Shown here: positions 49,116 to 60,155 of the stretch, piece after piece
How positions within the stretch are numbered: the stretch's first letter is position 1
How the letters are laid out: each line of letters opens with the position of its first letter
NCBI GenBank assembly: GCA_037042915.1
Contig: CM073193.1
Coordinates: forward strand, 6,572,001-6,636,000
DNA length: 64,000 nt
Direction of reading: 5' to 3'
Source: Auricularia sp. M13
Lineage: Eukaryota; Basidiomycota; Agaricomycetes; Auriculariales; Auriculariaceae
Translations under genes and position numbers: made by a program
Notes under the pieces: model-generated
The model's input: only the letters and a program-made list of their open reading frames with translations
Told to the model about the DNA's origin: nothing
Database searches by the model: none

Positions 49116-51083
49116 TGAGATGCACCATTCGGAGCGTTCGCGGATGAAGGACCTCAAACGTGTTTCCGCTACGCAAAAGTGAGTAGAATTGAATTTGAAG
49201 GAACATGCGACGTACAGCCCGGCGGGATGAATTGGACATTATCGAGCGCAGAGAACGCCGTAGCTTTCAGGTCATCGATGTTGGCGAACCATTGAGAAGT
49301 CGCGCTGCAGTATAACTGAGGACGACCGCAAGGCGAGAAAGAAAGAAACGAACGTGACGATAGTAGGTTGTTTGGTGCGCCAGTCATAGGGGTACGAATG
49401 GACCAGTTTCTCTGCTTGATCAGATGTCCACTTTCTTGCAATGCCTGCACGATGACGGATGTGCCTTTGCCGAGGACGAATTGGCCAGCGAGCCCTTCGA
49501 CCTCCGGCCAGAGCTCGGAAACTTCGCTGGTGAAATGCCCGTCTGGGCCAACGGGGCTCAGCACATTCTCGCCACGAGCGCCGAGCAGCCCCAAAGACTG
49601 CATCACGAGGTAGTCCTCCTGCCCGTGGCCTGCCGCGCTGTGCACCAGCCCCGTTCCTTTGTCGGCCTTGACATGCGGTGAATGGATGAGGGCCTGCGAA
49701 GGTCTTGAGCTGAAAAGCGGTTTATAACGAGCGCCGACAAGGTCACGACCTACGGACGGTCAACGGAAGTATAGAACACTTTGCATCCATACCTGAAAGA
49801 CTGGCAAGGACCTCATATTCTCCGATAATGGGTGCTGCAGCAGACTCAAGCATGAGAACTAGTTCCTGAGTTGATGTTCTGCGCAAGAGAGAGTATTGCA
49901 GATCGTTGTGCACGGCGATGGCCTGTAATCATCAATATCGTCAGCCAGGTAAAAATAAAGAATTTGACGAACCATGTTGGCGGGCAATGTCCACGGCGTT
50001 GTCGTCCATACGAGAAGGCGCGGGAGTCCATGGGCCTCAACGATCGCACGTAATTGCGGTGTGAGCGAGTGCTCGTCCAAATCAAACGTGACATAGACTG
50101 CCGTAGACCGGTGGTTATCGTTATATTCAAGTTCTGCCTCAGCAAGCGCTGTTCTGGACGAGGGCGACCAATGAACCGGGCGAAAGTGACGACTGATGAG
50201 ACCTGGTGGAATTATCAAGAAATCGCAAGCGCGGATGGAAGCTGCCTGACCTTTCTTGACCATGGCCTGGAAGACCCGGAGCTGGCGTATTTCGTAGTCA
50301 TGGTCTGCGCAAAATGCAATGCTGAGTGGGGTGGGAGGTCTCGAGCGATGTGCCTGCCCACCGATGGTCCTGTAAGTCGTCGCATCCGACCAGTTTCCCA
50401 GAAGGCCAAAGACCTTCATCTGCTCGCGCTGGTTGTTGACCTCCCGGAGGGCCACCTTGCGCGCAGCTTCACGAATGACCTGGGGTTCAAGCTCATGTGC
50501 TTTCGCCTGTGCGTAGTTTCAGCCGGGTAGGGCAAGAGCGTTCTTGCCAAACCAACATACGTCGAGCTCAGCGAGCGCCTTGTTCTCAATGGGTAGACCA
50601 TGGCAGTCCCATCCAGGGACATATCTTGCCGAAGGATAAGTGAGCGGTTTCGACACGCGCTGGAGCACATACTGCACGCGTCTGCCATTGAGCAGCTGGA
50701 ATCGCAGAATGACATCCTTGAGAATTTTATTGAGGGCATGTCCTACACCCATACGATAAGCCAAAATACGCGACGTCTGAGTGGCCCGACGCACCCATAT
50801 GCAGGCTGCCATTCGCGTACGGCGGCCCGTCCTGCAGCACGAACAGTTCGCCCTTCGCGTTCGCCGCCTGGAGTCACAATCACGCGTCAGTCGCGCCGTG
50901 CACGCGTCCAAAGGACATCAAAGCGCGCACCTGCCATTTGTAGAGCTCCTCGGTGGTCTTGGACACGTACGGCAGCTCGCCCTTGTCGCGCGTGGTCCAC
51001 AGCGGAAACGCCGTCTTCGGCAGCGAGAGTGTATCTTTATACGCCATGGCGGCAGCGCGCAGCACAGTACGCGTACATCGCAT
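47257..51083 (-). CDS. ISM1: Mitochondrial isoleucyl-tRNA synthetase
   Basis: A class I aminoacyl-tRNA synthetase charging mitochondrial tRNA-Ile. The start at 51083 gives [16 protein letters not shown], a short basic leader without acidic residues that fits a mitochondrial presequence. The HIGH motif appears as [22 protein letters not shown], split by an intron near 50762-50811, followed by [12 protein letters not shown]. The editing domain holds [14 protein letters not shown] and STAVYV (near 49980-50110). Then come [33 protein letters not shown] and KMSKSLGN (near 48704-48727). The C-terminal end carries a bacterial-type zinc motif CQRCWKYT ... CERC (47280-47360), which separates it from the cytosolic enzyme. 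More than ten introns. It ends with stop TAG at 47257-47259 and lies 332 bp downstream of the phosphatase gene on the same strand. Confidence 0.92.
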
Positions 51084-51415
51084 CTGCCTCGAGCCTTTTT
51101 AAGCCTTCGCAGGGTATTCTGACTTAGCCACTGATGACTCGTCGAATGACTCCCTGAGCATGAGCGTTGAAGGAAAGAACCGACTTGGATTCCCGCTGAA
51201 TGACACAACACCGAACGTGAACGCGTGAACAGCTGGACTGGATTGCATATGAGATGAACGAGCGAGAGCGCAGGGATATCTATTGCGTTGGGGATGTGGG
51301 AATGGCCAGGCAATGAACGTGAATCTGAAGGCGTGATGTACAATAATGTGAATGCGTTGTACAATGAGGCGTGCATCCATCCAAGAAAGAAAGATCTACT
51401 GTACGCCACAGACGC

Positions 51416-53923
51416 CTACTTCGGGGGTCTCCAGTGGTAGTATTCCACTGCGGACCAGGCGGGACAGTCCACGATCCATGGACAGTCATAGTTCCAATCC
51501 GTCTGCCCGATAATCTCGCGCATCGCCGCTGCGAACGCTGGGATGGGGCACATCCCATGGGCGTCCTCCTTGCACCCCTTGATGCCTGTCAAGGGCGCCA
51601 CGCCGTCGTTGATGATAATGCGCAACTGCGGCTCGGGCTTCGCCTCGCAGGCCAGCACTGGCGGATATGGGTCAGAAGTTTGCCGAGAAAGCACGACGGG
51701 CACGAACCTTGGAACTGCATGTTCGTCCCAAAAGGCGCCAATTGCGATGCGATAAACGTCCTCTTCTCAGGATGTGGTCCGCTGGAGCGGCCCGTTGGCG
51801 GCAAAGCTGGTCAGATTCAGAGCGGTTATGACGTTCAAGACGACGACTTCGTGTGTTCTGAAACCATGTCAGGTATTGTAGATGAAGGAGCCCGACTCTG
51901 ACTTACGCGTCGACGTAAAGACTGTGGCCCAGAGGGAAGGTGATAGGATTGTCATCCAGCGTCGCGTTCGTCGATGAATTATGCACCGCGATCGGGGTCT
52001 CCGTCAAGCGCGCGACCAATTCTTGCACGTAGCCAATACCCTGCACTCGAGACATAGGAGAGCCGAATGCCGAGTCATACCTAACGAAACGTTAGCATAT
52101 GAGCTGCACTACATATACTCTCAACGAACCAGAAGTACAGGTCCATTCTACGAGTAAGTTGATGTGAGATTTAGGAGAAAATACTGAAAGGCTCGACTTA
52201 CGCGTATTCAAAGCCTTCCCATTCTTCGTCAGTGAAAAGTTCGCAAAAGCTCGAATAGCCCAGAGCAACGGTCTACATGTTAAGCGTCAACAACGATGTT
52301 CCCACTAAATGCGCGCGTTACCACTTGCCTCGTAAGCACATGTCTACACAGCAGTGAGTGAGTGCACGCAAGAAACAGGCAGCGGAAAGACAGACCTGCT
52401 GCATGATGTAGACGTCCTCGATGGTGAGGTCGAAGCCTTTGATCTGAGGCTGGAGGCGCTCCTGAGCCGACTTGAGATAAATACCAGCCCATTCCTTGAG
52501 GTATGGAATCGCGCGGTCACTCTTCGTCGGGTCCCGTGCGTTGGGGCACCTGCGCTTGCAATGAGCGTGGTACCAGCTCCAGGTCGCAAAACCTACGTCT
52601 TGTACGGGCAAAGCGTGTTATTGAACTGCAATCCTGATCAGTAAAGCGGCCGTCTCGCTCGAGTTACTCACGCCTTCCGCTTCAATGGTGATGCTCTGGA
52701 CTACACGAGGCAGTCAGCCCTCGTTGCACGGTTAAAAAGCCCAGGATTAACATACGGTACTTGTCGTGGTAGTCGACGCCGAAGAACCCAGAGGCGAAGT
52801 TGAGGGCCGAATGTAACATACGATCTCTGAAATGAACTGATAAGATAAAACAAATGACTGCGCGGCTTATATAGCTCACTGGGACTCTGTGCGGAAGACT
52901 GGAAGGGCATTCTGTGCTGTAGAGTTCTGCGACATCGTGAGCGACAAGACGAGAAGAATGGAGGGTCTGCGTGCAAACCTCTAGCAGGAATCCGTATTTG
53001 ATCCTCAGCGAAATACCGAGGTCAAACATCTGCTGGCGACCGAAGGGAGTAAGGATTTCACCACCGAGTCTGTATGTCCTGTGAAAGTGGTTCAGACCAT
53101 ACGATCCATACGCCCATTGTAAGCGTACCAGTCATTGAGGAAAGCAAGATCACCCGAGGCGTCCCAATTGGCAGCTTGCTTGTGTAACCGCGAGGCCAGC
53201 TTGACTGGACCGCCATAGCTAGCCCAATTGGTCGGGTATCGGGCGCCATGACGGTGCAGAAAGTGCAGGGCAGTGACACGGCAGCCACTTGGTGCTTCTG
53301 GGGTAGAGTCGACGCCAAAGCCGCCCTTCTCGATGCTGTACCAGGGCGAAAGGTTGCCCCAGTACTTGAACATGTCGAAGCCCTTTTTGCGGCCAGTGGT
53401 GGGCGGAGACGCCGGGCCCAGGAGGTTCTGAATCTCGGTCTTCATGGGATACGCCGGCGCTGTAGCGACCAGTGCTGCCTCTGCGCCGGTGGGCGTCGGG
53501 CCAGCATAGCCGACGCTCGTCGGGAAGAACTCGGGCTTGGAGTTGGTGGGATGGGCGGGCGGGTAGTGGTGCACGACCGTCTTGCCTGCGTGCTCGGGCG
53601 CGAGATCGAGCATGCCCTCGTGCGACTCGTTGAGCTCGGGCTGGTGCTGGGGTCGCCAGAGCGGGACTTGCTGGCACGCAATGCCGACAAAGAACTGGAA
53701 TATGGCGCAGGATAGGATGCCAGCCACGAACGCCGCACCGACATACGTCCAAGACGCGCGGCCCAGGCGCGAGGCGCGCGTTGCTCGTAGGGCCCGTCCA
53801 GCGAGCGACGGCGGGGCTCAGAGGCCATGCGCTCCTTGTCTGGTAAAGGGCGACTTCCTCCTCGAGGCGGCCCTGTCGGTCGTCGTCGTAGCCAGCCCCG
53901 CGTTCGACGTCGGCTCTGTTCAT
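51416..53923 (-). CDS. Histidine acid phosphatase (phytase/MINPP-like)
   Basis: A branch-2 histidine phosphatase. The catalytic RHGARYPT lies near 53232-53255 after RVTALHFLH. Later exons hold FGRQQMFDLGISLRIKYG, RMLHSALNFASGFFG, the cysteine-bearing WYHAHCKRRCPN, LYFWYDSAFG and PITFPLGHSLYVDATHE, ending DWNYDCPWIVDCPAW and stop TAG at 51416-51418. The second catalytic motif reads HE (THEVVVLN), not the HD of classical phytases; inositol-polyphosphate phosphatases have a similar HAE. The N-terminus is unresolved. The ATG frame from 53923 joins the body through a 52-nt intron (53695-53746). However, a good membrane anchor (TYVGAAFVAGILSCAIFQFFVGIA) is encoded across that intron, and it joins the ATG frame only if two bases are missing. 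Either way it faces the secretory route. Confidence 0.85.
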
Positions 53924-54143
53924 CGTGACTGGACACCGTCAAGCGGACTTCGGAAGCGCGATTGCCGGACTCTATCTCCGCTCTCTGCCAGTTGAGATTG
54001 TCCGTAGCCCGCTCCGATGCATGAAGCCCCTGCTCGATGCTCGTCAGCCGTTGGGCGATCGCGCTGGCTCATGTCGCCCCTATTCCATCACTTCTCCGCT
54101 ACTCACCCCACTCACTCTCCGGCTCGTCTCTCGCGGTACCCAC

Positions 54144-55152
54144 ATGATGAGCACCCATGAACTCGCGCCTGGGTATCAGGTGCGCCTTACTCCCTGGTCA
54201 TCACTCATCGACTGACGACTGCGTCCAGCCGCCTGCTCGGTCCAGAGCTGCGAGTCGGAAGGTTCAGCTGGAGGACATAGGGCAACAATCTTCCGCAATG
54301 CTGGCAGCCTATTCGAGCGTGGACGTCGTTCGCAGAGTGCCTCTGGCCGTCCAAGAGACCGCGATGCTGGCGGTGCCCCTAAACGCGACCCCGGACCTCG
54401 TGTCGTCTCCGCGTTTCGCCACAGAGGGCCAGCGCCGCGTATCCTACGGGAGCAACGCGTCTCCGCTCATTTCCACGCCGCAGACGGACAGCGAGGACAA
54501 GCTTGGCGTTGAGCAGCCATCGGCGGAGGGCACCAAGTACTCGCCGCTCGGCACCGTCTACTCGTCCTCGGAGTCCATCCCCCAGCTCAGAACGCCCGCG
54601 AGCAACCTTGTCGTGACGCCGAAGCTATACAACACGCCCAACTCGAACATGTACAGCCCGTTCCACCCGGACGCCGAGAGCACGCCTGCGAATGTCCTGG
54701 CCGTCAAGAAGTCCCAACGCCTCAGCGAACTCGAAGTCGTCTCTGAAGAGGCGCCCGAGGACTACCCTGCACATGGCCGGCCGAGACTTAATCCTCGTGC
54801 GCCCACGTTCACGTTCCCACAGCGCCTCCTGACGGCATCGCCCACGCCGACCTTGCTCGACGCGCAAAGGGGCGGAGACGGTAGCGACGGCAGCAGCACC
54901 ATCAGGCCGAACGGCACGACGCCCATGCCCAGCAGACGTCCCACCGACATCTCGTTGACGTCCGGACCGTCCGCCCAGCTCCCGCTCCCGACGTCTGCTG
55001 CCTACCCGCATTCCAGCTATTGTCGCCTCGCCACGCCCTTTGCTGACTTCCGCTGGTGGGAGTCGGTGACGAACGAGCGCGCGAGAACGCTCGAGATCAG
55101 AGCGAAGGCATTGCTCCTCGGCGTCCTCTCCGATTGCACCGTACAAGTTTGA
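54144..55152 (+). CDS. Hypothetical S/T/P-rich protein
   Basis: The reading MMSTHELAPGYQ (54144-54179), a 49-nt intron (54180-54228) and the exon PPARSRAASRK to the stop at 55152 give about 320 residues. A single-exon alternative starts at 54157. The protein is mostly disordered, rich in Ser, Thr and Pro with TP/SP sites (SPLGTVYSS, TPKLYNTP, PTFTFPQRLLTASPTPTLL), and has no membrane segment. The most conserved-looking part is the C-terminal FADFRWWESVTNERARTLEIR. The divergent neighbour is the phosphatase gene (221 bp between starts). Function not recognised. Confidence 0.6.
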
Positions 55153-55964
55153 ACTATTTGCAACATCGTCACATTCTCGTATCATTATTCCCTCGATTGT
55201 ATCCTGTAGCTCCCCATAGTCTCGCAACTGTAGCTCATACTGCATCCAACACCCACGCTCATATCTTCCTCTCCACATAATTGTATTCACACCCTAATTT
55301 GCAAGTTATGCGTCTCCTGCAGAGACTTTCCGTTGTTTACGGGAAGTACATACTGCTCTTGTAATGTAAATGCAAAGGTCTGCGTCGCGGAGACTTGTAG
55401 CATATATCCGCCTTGTCTCCCTCCCATCTTCGAGTGTGAGTGTTGCTCCATCTCACCACAACTCTTGGGCAGCCTAATTAAAGACTCTTCTGCCGTTCAG
55501 AGCGATGCACAAGCAATGCCTGAGCGGTCGATCCAGAAGGCTACTGGTCCTTGCCCGCCGTTAGGGCGCTGAGGCGAAGAACCAGAGCATCTGCTTGAGA
55601 CGCGGTCCCGAAGTGCAAACAAAATAGGAATAGCTTAACAGGAGCACAGGCCGCGCGCGGGACCAGACACCAAACAAACGCGAATCCATTCCAGCGACAT
55701 TCCCAAGGTGACTGAGAAACAGACAAGTTGCGAGGTAGCGTTACGACATCCTACGATGCGCAGACGACGCTGGCTTATTGTAAGTACTGGTACAGCAAAT
55801 ACGAAAAAAGCAAGAGCTGCACCGGACCAGCGCGGGCGCGATACAAACGGAACAACAGGGGGATAGCGACGTAGGTACGGCAATGCAATGCGAATGTTCG
55901 AAGATCGCATCTCAGGAAGGGCACAGTACGTGGGTCAGGGTTGGGTTGGGGTTGGGGGCATCAG
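55153..55964. other. Convergent 3' region, nothing recognised
   Basis: 812 bp between the stops of the hypothetical gene and the GPI-anchored protein gene. No open frame with family features. Confidence 0.5.
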
Positions 55965-56619
55965 TCAGAAGTCCGAGACGAGCGCTCTAGAGAGCGCGAG
56001 GGCGAGAAGGACGGCGGGGAGCGCGAGCGCGAGCATGGAGCCGCGGACGGATGCCGCGGCGTTCGTGTCGCTGTCGCTCGGGAAGACCGGGTCGGTGGTT
56101 CCGTCGCCGTCGGTGGAGGGCGGGATGGGGCCGCCGGTGTTGGGCGTGGACGAGGGAGTCGAAGGGACGAAGTTGTTCGTCGGCCCGGGCGGGATGACCA
56201 GAGTCGCGCCGGGGGTGCTGAGAGGCGTGCTGCTGGCGACGCCGGTGCTCGAGTTCGGAAGACTGGTCGAGGGGGTAGTCGAGGGGCTGCTGGTGCCCGA
56301 GCCCACCTTGGTCGTAGAACCGCCGGGGAGGACGCAGTGCCGCTGCCCGAAGTCACTTTGGTGGTAGAACCTCCGGGAGCGGACCCAGTGCCGCTGCCCG
56401 ACGTGACTTTGGTGGTAGAACCTCCGGACGTGCTGCTGAACGGCTTGGTATGCGACGTCGTGATCGGCTTGGACGTCGTAGTCGGGAACGGCGTCGAAAA
56501 ACTTGAGACGGCGTCGAAAAGTTCGGGAAACCGGGCAGCGTGAACTGGCGACGCTCGACGGCGGGGACGGCTGCGGCGCACGCGAGGCCGAGGAGGGCAG
56601 ACAGCGCGAGGAGCTTCAT
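55965..56619 (-). CDS. GPI-anchored Ser/Thr-rich surface protein with frame breaks
   Basis: The ATG at 56619 gives a signal peptide MKLLALSALLGLACAAAV followed by PAVERRQF. The body is Ser/Thr/Pro-rich with a tandem GGSTTKVTSGSGT repeat. The end is SDTNAAASVRGSMLALALPAVLLALALSRAL, a typical GPI-attachment signal. Signal, body and tail lie in three different frames. Both joins (near 56497-56501, an A5 run, and 56325-56328, a G4 run) would be seamless if one base were missing at each. Alternatively a 50-nt intron could remove one repeat unit, and a 35-nt one could serve the first join, though 35 nt is very short. Probably an outer cell-wall protein of about 217 residues, or a decayed gene. Confidence 0.6.
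56325..56445 (-). repeat. Tandem repeat encoding GGSTTKVTSGSGT units
   Basis: Two full units of about 51 bp and a third, partly diverged unit on the minus strand, each starting ggttctac(c/g)accaa(a/g)gt. It lies inside the GPI-protein gene. The third unit carries the G4/C4 run where the reading frame changes. Confidence 0.7.
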
Positions 56620-57512
56620 GGCTGAGAGAGCGTGGGTTGGAAAGAACGGAAGGGTGGACGCGTGCGAGCGGGAGCCGACGACGAACACGAGGGGAAGGGC
56701 AAAGGAGCTGGGCGGGATTCGAAAGGGAGAACCCCGCGACGATGTGTTCGTGATCGGCAGTTGATCGCAGCAGCCGTATTTACACTTCGAGACGGGACGG
56801 GACCCGCCACGTGCGCAGCCACCGACAGCCGAATGCCGAGGAGTCGAGGACACGAGCTTCGCCCAACTGAAACCGCAGGCCAGATGCAATGCCACTGAAT
56901 AGCCTGAGAATAGCTTGACCGTCGTTGTTCAGGGTGTGCCGCAGGGCTAGCATCACTGGCGTCGAACCGATGCCCGGAAGACTCGTGGACCACTGGACGC
57001 AGATCAGCAGATCATTCACAAGGCGTCGATCCTGTCCGGAAAAAAAAGACCAATGCGATTTGACAGAATGCGGTCGTATCTTGCGTTCAAAAAGAGCAGG
57101 AGACCAGAAGAATGTACTGCGGCACAGTTCACCGACGCCGTGTGGCGGCAGCACGCGAGAGCCGCAGTCAATCACGTCGACGTTGTTGAAGTCGGCACAT
57201 GCCCCAGCTATGTATCCCCGATGGATATGGCACCAGCTTGAGAAACGTATTCAACCCCCAGCGTACAGCTGACACTATCGAGGACCATTGAAGATGGATA
57301 ATCATGGTCACAGCAACCCACAGTGGCGCGACTTGTTGTCCATGTTGCGACATAGTGACTCTAGAAGATCTGAGCCAGTAGGTTCGCCTGATAGATATGC
57401 CTTGCGCACTGCACATGACGAAGGCGCTGGAGCGGCGTCCGAGCGGCCATTTTCGGGACCAGGGCAACGAGCAGGCCTCACTTGAGTTCGCAGATACAGG
57501 CGCCAGTGCTGT
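56620..57512. other. Intergenic region upstream of GPI-protein gene
   Basis: About 0.9 kb up to the left copy of the LYS2-type repeat. Scattered short open frames, none with recognised features. Confidence 0.45.
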
Positions 57513-57917
57513 GTTCTGGAATGCCATAGAGTCGGGCATGTTGAAGCCGCTGTGTAATAGTCGAGCACATTCCACGGACGACAGATCCTCGCGGCAGAGG
57601 AGATGCTCGAATGAAAGTTTCTCAGCCGGTCATGGAAGCGTTCGCGAGAGTTGCCTGCTGTAGCTAGCCAACGCGGCTTGCGACGCGCGTCTGTTGACCT
57701 TGTCCAGAGCAAGCAGCCCAAATGCAGTCAAATAGGGCCATGGCTTCGACAGTTGAACGTTGAGCGACGTAGTGTTCATGTGGCAGGGAGGAAAGCAACT
57801 CGGCCGGCCCGGACCGACGTTCGCACTCAACCCTGTTGTGGCATGCGGCAAAAACTCCGGTCAGAGTCATCCTGAGCCATCGCGATCGCTGCACTCGATG
57901 GTAAGCTCAAGAGCCAA
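57513..57917 (+). pseudogene. Truncated duplicate of the LYS2 promoter and first codons
   Basis: About 400 bp that align along their whole length with 61678-62064, the promoter and first codons of LYS2. Shared stretches include gctcgaatgaaagttt, gtctgttgacctt, cggcccggaccg and cggcaaaaactc; by eye the match is roughly three quarters to four fifths identical. At the end the LYS2 start becomes gccatcgcgatcgctgcactcgatggtaagctcaag: the ATG is lost through a small insertion, but the following codons (ctgcactcgatgg, aagctcaag) remain. The similarity then ends. It is a direct, non-coding copy lying 100 bp beyond the 3' end of P450 B. Confidence 0.8.
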
Positions 57918-58019
57918 AATCACTTGCAGGATGGACAAGTTTCTAAGCTATCGCTAGAGACTCCGGTTCGGTTCATTGTACATTGATACAAAAACCTGCC
58001 CTTCTCTGCCCTTGCTCAT

Positions 58020-59951
58020 CTAAGTTGCATAGGACTTCACAGTACAGCGCAATTGTTTGCCCCTGAAGATTGGCACAAAGTGACAGCGAAATGCCATATC
58101 TTCGACACTGTCGTCCCAAGCAATAATCAGCACTTGGCAACGTATACGAGTATATTTACGAACGTAGTGTCGTATAACTGCATGTCAATCCTGCGGAATA
58201 CATGCCCAAAAAGCAAGTACATCTCAGACCAGGCAAGACTAGATTCATTGGTTATTTTTTGCGTCTCTGGTGGCGAAGAACCGAAAGCTTACTTTTGTCC
58301 TAGGCAGCTCCTCGGCCCCTTGGAAAACGCGACAAGGTTCTGGTCCAGACTGCGAGCATCGGGTCCGAGCCAACGTTCAGGACGAAACTCGAGTGGTTCT
58401 GGGAATAGCTCGGGATTTTGATGCATGAATATAGCGCCCATGCCGACAACAGTCTGCGAATCTGTTCAGCATCGCGACTCCTCTCTGAGCTGTTCATCGA
58501 GACGTACGCCTCGGGGCACGACATGCCCGGCGATGACAGCGTCCGAGGGACCCACGACGCGAGGCGCCGCACTAGCCAGCCCATGCGAAAACCTCAGGAT
58601 TCCTTGATGACTGCGGTCTGAGAGTCAGGGCCTGTGATGTGAGAAGATCACCTGGGAATTATAATAACGACACACCAGGTAAGGGAGTTTCTCTAATGTT
58701 TCCGCGCCAACCGCAACGTCTTTATCTGGCCAAACCGCCTTGAGCTCCGCGAACAGTTTAGTTTTTACGGCTGGACTGTGCAGGACCCAGAAAGTGCCCA
58801 TCGTACATGCGTGGCCAACCGTATCACTTCCTGCAGGGACGATTAACATGCATCGAGCAAGGAACATGACCCACCTGCGCCGAGGAGATTAACCGCCTCT
58901 GCCAGAAGAGATTCTCTTGAAGGAATTTAGCCTGACCCTTTTCAGGGTGAGGTTCAAGGAGATGGTTATAGATAGTTTCATGCTCCTCGTTATTAAGCAA
59001 GTTCGGGGTGAGCCAGAAGCTGGTCGACAGTTTGAGCCATCGCTTTGAAGAGCGTCCCAATGGTCGGAGTCGATGTCAGAAAGGCCAAAATGTCTCCGAG
59101 GAGATCGAAAATATGGAAACTCCACGGGAAATGCTTGAGGACCAATAGTATCGGGAATGAACGCTCGTAAGCCATGACCAGGAAGTGCGTAAATTTGGGA
59201 GCGTCAATGACACCGAACTCCCGTGCGAAACAGTAGGACGAAATGATATCGAGAGTTGCCGATCGGTAGGCGCGATGCATGTTGACCGGCGTGGATGAAG
59301 CATCGTAAGAGAGAATGCGCTGAATAAGGGCCTGCACCTGATGTTCTATTATCAGACGAACTGTGTAGTAGCCCGAGGGTGAGACCTGCCTTGCGCATCA
59401 CCACGTTCTCAAGCTGTGTCACCATCTTGCGGGAGAACATGGGGGCTAGGATATCCCGCCTAGTTTTGGCATCCCGAGGGTCGACGTACGCGAAGGAAGA
59501 TTCATCTTCGTGGAAGGTGCGATAGAGTTTGGGGTCTTTTGTGAACCGGTAATTGGTGTATATGTCACTGTATGCGCGTGGATCGTCGAAATGAAGCTGC
59601 AAGGGAGGTCAGAGTCCCAGTCAACAGGAACGAAACATTGCGAACCTCGTTTGGCCCGATTCTAACGACGGGACCTGTGTTCTCAGCTTGTGAGCGGCAG
59701 CAACGACCGAGAACCTGCTCCAACATACCGTACTCTTGGTGCAGCTCGACAAGCTTTGGAACGAGGGCACCATCCTTCCACACTTCATAATAAGTTGTAT
59801 ACCATTCTGTGGCAGCAGCGAGACGCGGTCCGGGAAAGCGTGCGAGAGGGTGAGAGACGAGGCGCCGCCACAGCCCGATTATTGTAAGGAGAAGAAGTAA
59901 GAGCGCGACGCAGCCAACAAATTGTAACGTTTGAAGCAGGCTCTGGCTCAT
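58020..59951 (-). CDS. Cytochrome P450 (B), terpenoid-oxygenase-like, with frame break at ExxR
   Basis: The start at 59951 gives a membrane anchor (MSQSLLQTLQFVGCVALLLLLLTIIGLWRR) and FPGPRLAAATEWY. Then come GPVVRIGPNELHFDDPRAY, FAYVDPRDAKTRRDILAPMFSR, the I-helix LLGAGSDTVGHAC (joined across an intron near 58834-58877), a TVVGMGAIFMHQNPELFPEPLEFRPERWL stretch and the heme loop FSKGPRSCLGQN. The last exons end VEDMAFRCHFVPIFRG with stop TAG at 58020-58022. At 58597-58598 the invariant ExxR helix is broken: TAVIKES runs into a stop, and LRFSHG follows in the frame reached by one missing base (GG for GGG). So it is either a base-call error or a recent pseudogene. The FSKGPRSCLG loop resembles trichodiene-oxygenase-type P450s. 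It shares a 204-bp promoter with the UbiA gene. Confidence 0.82.
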
Positions 59952-60155
59952 ATCCTCAGTGGTAGGTCGAAGTAACAGTTTGAAAATGAGGGGAAGCGGA
60001 GTCAGCACAAGAGGCCCGTGGAGCGCCGACTCACAAGCCCACATCAGATCTGTAGGACTCGCTGACAGCTGTCATTAGGGGGTATCATCGACTCGCAACA
60101 AATTCTGCAACACGTTTATCCTCTCAGGAAGTCCACACCATCATGCCTGCATTGC
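59952..60155. promoter_or_regulatory. Shared divergent promoter of P450 B and UbiA gene
   Basis: 204 bp between the two proposed starts (59951 minus, 60156 plus). If the UbiA gene starts at the second Met (60264) and P450 B at 60044, the interval stays about 220 bp. No distinct TATA box was noticed. Confidence 0.5.
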
